From positions 496,001 to 560,000 of the forward strand of contig JAOSKK010000012.1 of NCBI GenBank assembly GCA_027493615.1: a stretch of DNA of 64,000 nt, written 5' to 3'. Shown piece by piece: positions 21,071-28,882 of this stretch. A model generated the notes under the pieces. The model had not been told where the DNA came from, did not search any database, and saw only the letters and a program-made list of their open reading frames with translations. This DNA comes from Verrucomicrobiota bacterium (GTDB lineage: Bacteria > Verrucomicrobiota > Verrucomicrobiia > Limisphaerales > J093). Made by a program: the position numbers and the translations under genes. Every line of letters starts with the position of its first letter. Position 1 is the stretch's first letter.

Positions 21071-22603
21071 ATGACCTGGTCGCTGCTGTCGAACAGTCTC
21101 GGGTTTGCCGGGCTCGCCGCCGGCCTGGCCCTCGGCTTCGGTCTGACCGCGGCGCTCGCCCTGGCTTCGCTGCCCCGACGCCTCCAGATCCTCGGCGTCG
21201 GGCTGGCCGCCGTTGCCCTGGTTTTACCTCCTTTTCTGGTGGCCAACTGCTGGCTGGATCTCCTCGGCCACACCGGACGTTGGCGGGCCTGGCTGCCGAT
21301 TCCGCTCTTCGACCTCCGCACCGCCGCCGCGTTGATGGCCCTGATGCTCTGGCCGATCCCGATGCTCGCCGCGCTGGGCGCCTGGCAACGGCTCGCACCG
21401 GCGCACCTCGAGATCGAGCCCCGGCTTGCAGGCCGTCGCCTGCTGCGTCATCTGCTTCTGCCCGCGGCCTGGCCGGCGCTCGCCCTGGCCACCGCCCTCA
21501 CCTTCGTGCTGGCCCTCGCCAACCTTGCGTTGCCAGCCATCCTGCAGGTCAAGGTGTACACGGTCGAAATCTGGCTGCGTTTCAGCACCAACTTCGATCT
21601 GGCGGGCGCGTTCGCCGCAAGCCTGCCCGTGGTGCTCGCCCCGATTGCGGTCTGGCTGGTGTTGCAGCGGGCCGAGGTGACCTGGCCGCGCTGGCAAGAG
21701 ACGGTGACGCCGACGCTGCTCCGCCAACGCCTGGGTTGGACCGTCCTGCTGCCCGCCGGTGTCTTGACCTGCGGCATCGTGTTCCTCGCCACGGCTCTGC
21801 CCCTGGGCCAGATCCTGACTGAGACCCGGACCTGGAGCGAGTTGGGGCCGGCCTTGGCCGCCGGGGGCAGGGCGGTCTGGAACTCGGCATGGCTGGCGGC
21901 GGTGACCGCGACCCTGACCGTCGGCATCGGCCCGGTCGGCTGGCGTTGGCGGTGGGGGCCACGCTCTGGCTTCCGTTCCTGTTCCCGGGCGTCTTCGTGG
22001 GCGTCGTGTTGATCTGGCTTCTCAACCGCGGTCCGCTGGTGGGGTTCTACCAGAGCGCGGGTGTGGCCGTGCTGGCTCTTGCGCTGCGTTACCTTGGCCC
22101 GGGTTGGCACTCCGCCACGCTGGCCCGGCAGACGGTCGATCGCGACCTGGTGGATGCCGCGCGGTTGGCGGGGGGCTCGCACTGGACGGTGTTTCGCCTG
22201 GCGATCTGGCCTTCGCTGGGCCGACCCCTGTTCGCCGCGTGGTATGTCGTGTATCTCCTTTGCCTCTGGGATGTCGAAACGCTCGTCCTGATCATTCCCC
22301 CGGGCTCGAAACCCTGGCGTTGCGCATTTTCAACCTGCTCCATTACGGTCACAACCCACAGGTGAACGCGCTCTGCCTTCTGCTGCTCGGACTGGCGTTG
22401 CTCCCACCGGCCTTGTGGCTGGCGGGCCGCGGTCTGCTGGCTTGGAGGCGACCGCGCCCGAACCTGGAGCCCAGCGGCCCTGCGCCTCGCCCCGGTGGTG
22501 CGGACTTCCAGCCTGCCCCTCACCCCGGTGGTGCGGACTTCCAGCCTGCCCCTCACCCCGGTGGTGCGGGCTTCCAGCCTGCGCCCCCGTCGTTCACTGC
22601 TGA
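21071..22603 (+). CDS. iron-type ABC transporter permease (frameshifted, uncertain 3' end)
   Basis: This is a two-domain permease of the FbpB type with about twelve membrane helices and two EAA-like loops: LEIEPRLAGRRLLRHLLLPA in the first half and DLVDAARLAGGSHWTVFRLA in the second. The start is ATG 21071. The frame breaks near 21935 (TLTVGIG to ALALAVGATLWLPF) and near 22300 (IIPPG to LETLALRIFNLLHYGHNP). The C-terminus runs into a 33-bp tandem repeat, and in the sequenced frame no stop separates it from the next gene. A stop in another frame at 22601-22603 is taken as the likely natural end. No ABC ATPase gene is present in the window. Confidence 0.78.
22485..22583 (+). repeat. 33-bp tandem repeat, three copies
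   Basis: The units are 22485-22517, 22518-22550 and 22551-22583, each containing CCCCGGTGGTGCGGACTTCC and then AGCCTGCC, with two or three differences. At 33 bases each it keeps the frame and would encode PHPGGADFQPA repeats. Its core matches the 36-bp array at 31921-32024 and the single copy at 28795-28830. Confidence 0.9.
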
Positions 22604-22625
22604 CAAACCAGCGCCGCGAACTTCC

Positions 22626-23747
22626 GTGGTCTTCCGCCCCTCGGCCGTCGCGCTCGCCACCTCCGCCCTCCTGCTGACCGGGTGTACGGACCGTTCCGAC
22701 ACCGCGGCTCCCTCGACAGCCGGTGGTTCAGCCGCGTCGAGATCCTCGGAACGCGGGGCCGCGGCCCCGGCCAGTTCAACAAACCGCGATCGGTCACCGT
22801 GGATCGCGACGACAACCTCTACGTCGTGGACATGACCGGTCGCGTCCAGAAGTTCGCGCCGGACGGCCGCTATCTCCTGGCCTGGCAAATGCCGGAAACC
22901 GACCTCGGCCGCGCCAAGGGTCTGGGCGTCGATTCCCTCGGCCGCATCCTCGTCGTCGAACCCCACTACTCCCGCGTGAACCATTTCACCCCCGACGGCA
23001 CGCTTGCCCTGCAGTGGGGCACGCACGGCACCAACGTGGGCCAACTCACCCTGCCCCGGGCCGTCGCCACCAACCGGCGCGGCGAGATCTGGACCTGCGA
23101 ATACACCGGCGCCGAACGGGTCCAGCGTTTCTCCCCGGACGGCACCGCCTGCCTCGCCGCGTTCGGCCGCTTCGGATCCGCCCCCGGCGAGTTCAATCGA
23201 GCCGAGGGCCTGTGCGTCGATGGGCACGACCAGCTTTATGTCGCGGATTCCTGCAACCACCGCATCCAAGTCTTCGACCCCCGAAGGTCACTGGCTGCGC
23301 AGTTACGGTCGGGCGGGAACGGGCCCGGGCGAACTCAGTTACCCCTACGACATCCGTGTCGACGCCGAGGGCAACCAGTTCGTCTGCGAATTCGGCAACA
23401 GCCGGATCCAGGTCTTCAATGCCGCCGACCAACCGGTCGAAATCATCGGCCGTGCCGGCGCGGCCCCGGGTCAGTTCAGCAACCCCTGGAGCCTCGCCCT
23501 CGACTCGCGCGGCAACCTTTACGTCGCGGACAGCGGCAATCACCGTGTTCAAAAACTCGTCCGCCGCACCCCCTGCGCCCTTCACACCCCGCCCCCACTT
23601 CCGCCATCCACCGCACCCGACTCTCCGCCACCCGCACCCGCACCCGTCGCACCGTCCCACCGTCCCACCGTCGCACCGTCGCACCGTCGCACCGTCGCAC
23701 CGTCCCACCGTCCCACCGTCCCACCGTCCCACCGTCCCACCCCCTAA
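22626..23747 (+). CDS. NHL-repeat beta-propeller lipoprotein (frameshifted)
   Basis: A GTG at 22626 gives a short lipoprotein signal ending in LLLTGC (Cys20). At least five NHL repeats follow, for example RGPGQFNKPRSVTVDRDDN, GRVQKFAPDGRYL, PGEFNRAEGLCVDGHDQLYV, PGELSYPYDIRVDAEGNQ and PGQFSNPWSLALDSRGNLYV. This predicts a six-bladed propeller on a membrane anchor, usually a protein- or ligand-binding platform. Frameshifts lie near 22723 (one base lost) and near 23283 (one C gained; removing it gives VFDPEGHWLRSYG). The C-terminus is a Ser/His/Pro/Thr/Val repeat from the octamer array at 23644. It lies between the ABC permease and a VWA protein gene, in the same direction. Confidence 0.82.
23644..23739 (+). 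repeat. octamer tandem array, 12 units
   Basis: Twelve contiguous 8-base units alternate between CCGTCGCA (five) and CCGTCCCA (seven) and encode the C-terminal tail of the NHL lipoprotein. All reading frames give similar Pro/Ser/His/Arg-rich peptides. A heptamer array follows four bases later. Confidence 0.95.
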
Positions 23748-23799
23748 CTTCTAACTTCGCCCTTCGCCCTTCGCCCTTCGCCCTTCGCCCCTCGCCCTA
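23744..23799 (+). repeat. composite heptamer array upstream of the large VWA gene
   Basis: Eight 7-base units: two CTAACTT, four CGCCCTT, one CGCCCCT and one CGCCCTA. It ends three bases before the ATG of the VWA gene, so it occupies the position of the ribosome binding site and no normal Shine-Dalgarno sequence is visible. Confidence 0.9.
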
Positions 23800-23802
23800 G
23801 CC

Positions 23803-26708
23803 ATGCCCTTCCAATTCACCCAGCCGCTCTGGCTCTGGCTGCTCCCCGGTGGTGGGCTGGGTGATCTGGCAGACCCTCAAGACCGGCGTGGACACCGCGC
23901 CCTGGCGACGCTGGACGGCCTTCGCCCTGCGCCTCGCCATCGCGCTCGCCCTCGTGTTCGCCCTGGCGGGGCTCCGCTGGCTCAAACCCCTCGAAGGCGT
24001 CAACGTCTTCTTCCTCCTGGACCGTTCCGACAGCATCCCTCCGAACAACAAGAGCAGGCGCGGGAGTACGTGAACCGGGTCTCGGCCGACAAGAAGTCGG
24101 TGGACCGTGGCGGCGTGGTGGTGTTCGGCACCGGCGCGGCCATCGAGATCACCCCCAACGTGCTCGTGGACCTGCCCAAGATCCACGCTGTCGTCGGCAC
24201 CGAACGCACCGACATCGCAGCCGCCATCCGCCTCGGCACGGCCGCCTTCCCCGAGACCGGCCAGAAGCGTCTCGTGGTCCTCTCCGACGGCAACGAAAAC
24301 TTCGGCGACGCCCTCGGCGCCGTCGCCTCCGCCCGCACCCTCGGTGTCACCGTGGACGTCGTCCCTCTCGGCATGACCCGCGGCGGCGACGTCTCCGTCC
24401 AGAAACTCAGCATCCCCGCCAACCTCAAGAAGGGCCAGACCTTCGAGGTGGGCATCTTCATCCAATCCGACACCAACCGGCCCGCCACCCTCCGCCTCTT
24501 CCAGAACGAGCGGTTTCTCGGCGAACAGGCGGTCGAACTCGCCGCCGGCAAGAACCTCTTCACCTTCCCCAGACCCTCGACCAACCCGGCTTCTACGGGT
24601 ACGACGTCCAGGTCGATGTCCCGGGCGATGAAGTGGCCCAGAATAACCGCGCCAGCAACTTCGCCAGCGTCCGCGGCGACCCGCGCGTCCTGATCGTCTC
24701 TGCCGACCCCGCCCAGGACGGACCCCTGGCCGCCGCGCTCACCGCCTCCAGGCTCGAAACCCGCCTCACCGACCTCGGCGGGTTCCCCGGCAACCTCGCC
24801 GAGATGCAGAGCTACGACGCCCTCTTCCTCAGCAACCTCGCCGCCGGCGACCTCGGCACCGTGGGCATGAACCTCCTCGAAAGCGCCGTCCGTGACTTCG
24901 GCGTCGGCCTCGTCTGCGTGGGGGGCGACCAGACCTACGCGGCGGGCGGTTACCGCGGCACGCCCCTCGAGTCCGTCCTGCCCGTCGAAATGGAGCTCAG
25001 CAGCAAGAAGGTCCTGCCCAGCGGCGCCGTCGTCATGGTGATGCACGGCATGGAGTTCAACAACGGCAACCAAATCGCCCGCGAATGCGCCCTCGGCGTC
25101 CTCGACGCCCTCGGCCCCCAGGACGAAATGGGCGTCGTCCTCTGGGACGGCACCGACCGCTGGCTCTTCCCCCTCAGCCCCGTCGGCGACCGCAAGGAAA
25201 AGGGCCGCCTCATCGCCGGCATGAACCAAGGCGACCTCCCCACCTTCGAGAACGTCATGCACATGGCCTACGCCGGCTCCGAAGGCTATCCCGGACTTCG
25301 CGCCTCGAAGGCCAACCTGAAACACATGATCATCTTCAGCGACGGCGATCCGGCCGCCCCCAGCGACGGCCTCATGCAGGCCATCGTCAACGACCGCATC
25401 ACCGTCAGCTCCGTCCTGATCGCCGGCCACGCCGGACCCGAGACCATGATCAAGATCGCCGACCAGGGCCGCGGCCGTTTCTATGACGTGCGCGACCCGG
25501 CCGAGCTCCCCCAGATCTTTCTCAAGGAAGCCATGGTCATCCTCAAGTCCGCCATCTTCGAGGAACCCTTCACGCCGCAGGTCGCCGCCCCCAGCGAGGT
25601 GCTCCGCGGCATCGCCGGCACCGAGTTCCCCCGCTCCGCGGCTACGTCGCCACGACGCCGAAATCCCGCGCCGAGGTACCGCTCATCTCGGACAAGGGCG
25701 ATCCCGTGCTCGCCCACTGGCAGTTCGGGCTCGGCCGCGCCGTCGCGTTCACGTCCGACGCCAAGGCCAAGTGGGCCCAGGACTGGTTGGGCTGGGAGAA
25801 GTACCGGCAGTTCTGGTCCCAGATCGCCCAGTGGGCTTTGCGCCGCGTGGACACCGCCGAGTTCAACACCGAGATCGCCGTCGACCAGGGCCAGGGCTTC
25901 CTCAGCGTCGAAGCCCTCTCCCCCGACGGCGAGTACCGCAACTTCCTCAACCTCCAGGCCGTCGTCGTAAGCCCGCGCGGCAACCGCGAGACCGTCCGCC
26001 TCGAACAGACCGGCCCCGGCCGCTACGAAGCGCGGTTCCCCACCCGCGAGGTGGGCGCCTACCTCCTCAATCTCCTCGAACTCGAGGGCGGCCAGGTCCG
26101 CGCCACCCAACCCCTCGGCGCCAGCGTCAACTACTCCCCGGAGTTCTCGGTTACCCAGCCCAACCACAACCTCCTCCGCCGCATCGCCGAGGCCGGCGGC
26201 GGCCGCCTGCTCCCTCCCGTCACCGAGCTGCCCGGCACCGACAACTCCTACCTGCGCGACCGCATCCGTACCTTCCAGCCCCCGCGAACTGTGGGAACTC
26301 CTCCTCCAACTCGCCGTGATCCTCTTCGTGTTCGATGTCGCCATCCGCCGCCTCTACCTCGACCGCGCCGAATGGCTCAAAGCCACCGAACCCCTCCGTC
26401 GACGCCTCTTCTTCTGGCGCCAACCCGTCCGGCCCGCCGAAACCAAGGAGTCCCTCGCCGCCCTCTTGAGCCGACGCGGCCAGGTCCGCGCCGAGAAGAC
26501 CGGCGCCGGCCAGCCCCGCCCCGAGCTCTTCGAACCCGCGCAACCCGTCGCCGCCACCCCGCCCGTCGCCGCGCCAACGACCGCCAAGGCCTCTGAAGCG
26601 AAACCCGCCGCGCCCGCGGCGCCCACGCCGGCCCCCGAACGTGGCGCGCACACCTCACGCCTGCTCGAGGCCAAGCGGCGGGCCAGCAGGAAACTCGACC
26701 AGTCTTGA
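23803..26708 (+). CDS. large VWA plus glutamine-amidotransferase-like membrane protein (multiple frameshifts)
   Basis: The corrected product is about 968 residues. An N-terminal membrane anchor (PLWLWLLP, VVGWVIWQTLK, LRLAIALALVFALAGL) leads into a first VWA-like domain (VNVFFLLDRSDSIPP MIDAS, TDIAAAIRLGTAAFPE, RLVVLSDGNENFGDAL). A class I amidotransferase-like domain follows (DPRVLIVSADPAQDG, YDALFLSNLAAGDLG, GVGLVCVGGDQTYAAGGY). A second VWA-like stretch is seen (KHMIIFSDGDPAAPSDGL), then a beta-sandwich region and a C-terminal helix (LLLQLAVILFVFDVAIRRLY) with an Ala/Pro-rich tail. Frames break near 23848, 24050, 24570, 25640 and 26285. It is probably the third VWA partner of the MoxR ATPase. 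Confidence 0.82.
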
Positions 26709-26711
26709 CCC

Positions 26712-27059
26712 GTGAAAAACGCCACCGCCTTCGCCCTCGTACTCGTCACCGCCCCGAACCTCACGACGGCGCGGAAGCTCGCCCGGGCCGCCCTCGGGGC
26801 GAAGCTCGTGGCCTGCGCCAACCTCGTGCCCCGGCTCGAATCCCACTACTGGTGGCACGGGAAACTCGAACGGAGCAACGAGGTCCTGCTCGTCCTCAAG
26901 ACCCGCCGCACTCGCCTGGCCGCGCTCGAGAAGCTCGTGCTCAGCCAGCATCCCTACGACACCCCCGAGTTCCTGGCCCTGCCCTTGAGCGCGGGCACCG
27001 ACCGCTATCTCGACTGGCTGCGCGCCAGCGTCCCGCCTAAAGCTCCTCCGTCGGCTTGA
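26712..27059 (+). CDS. cutA: CutA divalent-cation tolerance protein
   Basis: This is a 115-residue CutA-fold protein (trimeric, PII-like). Family features are FALVLVTAPNLTTARKLARA at the N-terminus, KLVACANLVPRLESHYWWHGKLE in the centre and LSQHPYDTPEFLALPLSAGTDRYLDWL at the end. It is linked to copper tolerance and signalling, with the role undefined in most bacteria. It is intact and starts four bases after the preceding stop. Its last 23 bases overlap the 3' end of the convergent 73-residue gene. Confidence 0.94.
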   Translation: MKNATAFALVLVTAPNLTTARKLARAALGAKLVACANLVPRLESHYWWHGKLERSNEVLLVLKTRRTRLAALEKLVLSQHPYDTPEFLALPLSAGTDRYLDWLRASVPPKAPPSA

Positions 27060-27258
27060 ACGGCAGACCGCGTTCGCCCTGAAACAGGCCTCGTAAACGC
27101 CGGTCGCTGGAACTGCCGGGTCGGCGTATGATCTCCGGAGCCACGCGGCGGCCGGTCTCACGCCGGGCGCGCCGACCCTTCAGCCAGTCCTCCCACGCCA
27201 TCGGCTCATGCATCGGGATCGTAGGGACTCCGGACTTGGAGAGCTCGGGCTTGTTCAT
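27037..27258 (-). CDS. hypothetical 73-residue basic protein
   Basis: Not recognised. ATG at 27258 gives MNKPELSKSGVPTIPMHEPM, then a Trp/Lys/Arg-rich segment (WEDWLKGRRARRETGRR) and APEIIRRPGSSSDRRLRGLF. It has no signal peptide or membrane segment. It overlaps the 3' end of the nucleotidyltransferase gene by 53 bases in another frame, as the last gene of the minus-strand cassette. Such an overlapping small basic partner could be an antitoxin or DNA-binding accessory, but nothing in the sequence proves this. Confidence 0.55.
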   Translation of the reverse strand: MNKPELSKSGVPTIPMHEPMAWEDWLKGRRARRETGRRVAPEIIRRPGSSSDRRLRGLFQGERGLPFKPTEEL

Positions 27259-27834
27259 AGACCGTTGCTTTGATGTCACGCCAGTTCGCATACTCAGGAC
27301 CCTGCGCAAGCCGTTTGACCTCCGCCCAATCCGTCTCGACCTCCGCCAGCAACGCCGCCGCGATCAGCTTCCGGGCACACTCAGCCGCCGGCGGATAGTC
27401 GCCGGGATATCGCGAGATCAACACCCGTTCCACGATCAGCTCCTCGACGGGCGCAACCCGCACCTCGCCGTACGGACCCTCGAGCCGTCGGACCGGCGTG
27501 CGGGCGAGATTCTCGAAGTTCGAGAGGACATCCACATAAAGGCCGGCCACCTGCCAGCTGCGTGGCCCCCTGTGCCCCCCAGTCGCGCCATCAGTTCCTG
27601 CCGCAACCGCGCGGTCAGGGCCTGCGGGGTGAACTCGACGCACAGATCAAGGTCGCCCGACACATAGGCCCCCTCCGTGTAAAACTCAATCGCCGATCCC
27701 CCCACCACGACGAGCTGGATGCCGCACTCGCGGTACACGGCGGAGACCAGGCTCGCCAGCTTCAAGTGCTTGAGCGTCGGGTCACTCTCGCTCGCAATCT
27801 CCGCGAGGGCTGAATCGATGCGGTCGTTATTCAT
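27206..27834 (-). CDS. polymerase-beta-type nucleotidyltransferase (DUF6036/AbiEii-like), one frameshift
   Basis: The N-terminal half has the nucleotidyltransferase signature IQLVVVGGSAIEFYTEGAYV followed by SGDLDL, supplying GG-S and D-x-D catalytic elements. The C-terminal half reads SWQVAGLYVDVLSNFENLAR, YGEVRVAPVEELIVERVLIS and RKLIAAALLAEVETDWAEV. The two halves lie in different frames that meet near 27560, at a C-rich run, and join as one protein of about 209 residues. Relatives occur in type IV toxin systems and as stand-alone nucleotidyltransferases. The start overlaps the phosphopantetheinyl transferase stop (ATGA), so translation is coupled. Confidence 0.72.
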
Positions 27835-28760
27835 GGCGTGGGCGCCGGCGAACGTCGTTCCACCATGCCGCCACACGCCGCGCTCAACAAGCAGGTAACA
27901 GCCGCGACTCCTCGGGGGTCGTCACCGCCCAACCGCCCACCGGCGCCCACGCCAGCGTCGCCACCCGCTCCCCGCCCTACCGCGATCGACCGCAACTTCC
28001 AGTCCGCCGGCTCTCCGTCCCCTTCGTACGCCTTGAGAAGTCGGGCCGGCCGGGCAGGATCCACCTCCGCCTCGATCCGACCCAACTCCACCGTCAGGCC
28101 CCGCCCCGTCGCCTTGAGATACGCTTCCTTGGCCGTCCACGCGCGGAGAAACCCCGCGGCCTGCAATCCCGCCGGCAAGGACGCCACCGCCGCGTATTCC
28201 CGCTCGGAAAGCGCCAGCCGGGCGAATGACCGCCAGTCGCGCACCCGGTCCACCGTCTCCACGTCGATCCCCAACCGACAGCCCCGCGCAAACGCGAGCA
28301 GCACCAGCCCGGGAATGTGCGAGACGCTGAAGACCACGCCCGCCGGGTTCGAACCCGACTCCAACTCCGGCCGCCCCTGCGCGCCATACTGAATTCGCAC
28401 GTCCCCGGCCGCGCAACGAAGCCCGGCCGCCAACCGCCGCCGCAGTGCGCTGCGACCCAACACAAAACGGTCCCGATCCGCCGCGAATCGATAGCGCGCG
28501 GCCCGCCCGACTTCCTCCGGACTCAGGCAGTCTGCCGCCTGTGCCCACCCGAGATTCGCTTCGCTGACCTCGATGCGCCATACCTCCACCACTTCACGCT
28601 CCAGCGGCAGAGGCAACGTGCCCGCCGGCACGCCGTCACGCAGGCAAATCGTCGGCGGCGCTTCTTCCCATGAACCGCCCGACCCGTCACTCCCCAATCC
28701 CCGAGGTTCGTCATCGGTGGAGGGACGCCCCGTCTTGGATTCTCCGCCGATGACGAACAT
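27831..28760 (-). CDS. Sfp-type 4'-phosphopantetheinyl transferase
   Basis: The enzyme installs the phosphopantetheine arm on carrier-protein serines, here presumably the two PCP domains of the adjacent NRPS. Visible motifs are RYRFAADRDRFVLGRSALRR near the N-terminus, VVFSVSHIPGLVLLAFARGC, the magnesium site GIDVETVDR and FLRAWTAKEAYLKATGRGLT (WxxKEA). The frame is intact to the stop at 27831. The start at 28760 gives 309 residues, with an unconserved stretch of about 50 residues before PLEREVVEVWRIEV, so the true start may be further in. The start lies about 120 bases after the NRPS stop, with a dispersed repeat between. Confidence 0.9.
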   Translation of the reverse strand: MFVIGGESKTGRPSTDDEPRGLGSDGSGGSWEEAPPTICLRDGVPAGTLPLPLEREVVEVWRIEVSEANLGWAQAADCLSPEEVGRAARYRFAADRDRFVLGRSALRRRLAAGLRCAAGDVRIQYGAQGRPELESGSNPAGVVFSVSHIPGLVLLAFARGCRLGIDVETVDRVRDWRSFARLALSEREYAAVASLPAGLQAAGFLRAWTAKEAYLKATGRGLTVELGRIEAEVDPARPARLLKAYEGDGEPADWKLRSIAVGRGAGGDAGVGAGGRLGGDDPRGVAAVTCLLSAACGGMVERRSPAPTP

Positions 28761-28794
28761 CAGGGATTGGGCTGAGGGAGGCGCTCCCTGAACC

Positions 28795-28830
28795 TGTGGT
28801 GCGGGCGTCCCGCCTGCACCCCCCCGCGGT
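28795..28830. repeat. single copy of the GGTGCGGGC-GCCTGC repeat
   Basis: TGTGGTGCGGGCGTCCCGCC followed by TGCACCC matches the core of the tandem arrays at 31921 and 22485, and forms a short imperfect palindrome. It occupies the gap between the NRPS stop and the PPTase start. Confidence 0.75.
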
Positions 28831-28882
28831 TCATGAGCTGCGCGGCTGGCGGCCGAAGCCAGGGAAGCTCTCCTCAACCCCC

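Noticed and set aside
23644..23799. Possible CRISPR array
   Set aside because: The repeat units are 7 and 8 bases with no spacers, so these are simple tandem arrays. No cas gene is present in the window.
17883..26708. Treating the split VWA and ABC genes as a row of pseudogenes
   Set aside because: Each break is a one-base homopolymer change, conserved motifs continue on both sides, and the same pattern affects essential genes, so assembly error is the simpler explanation.
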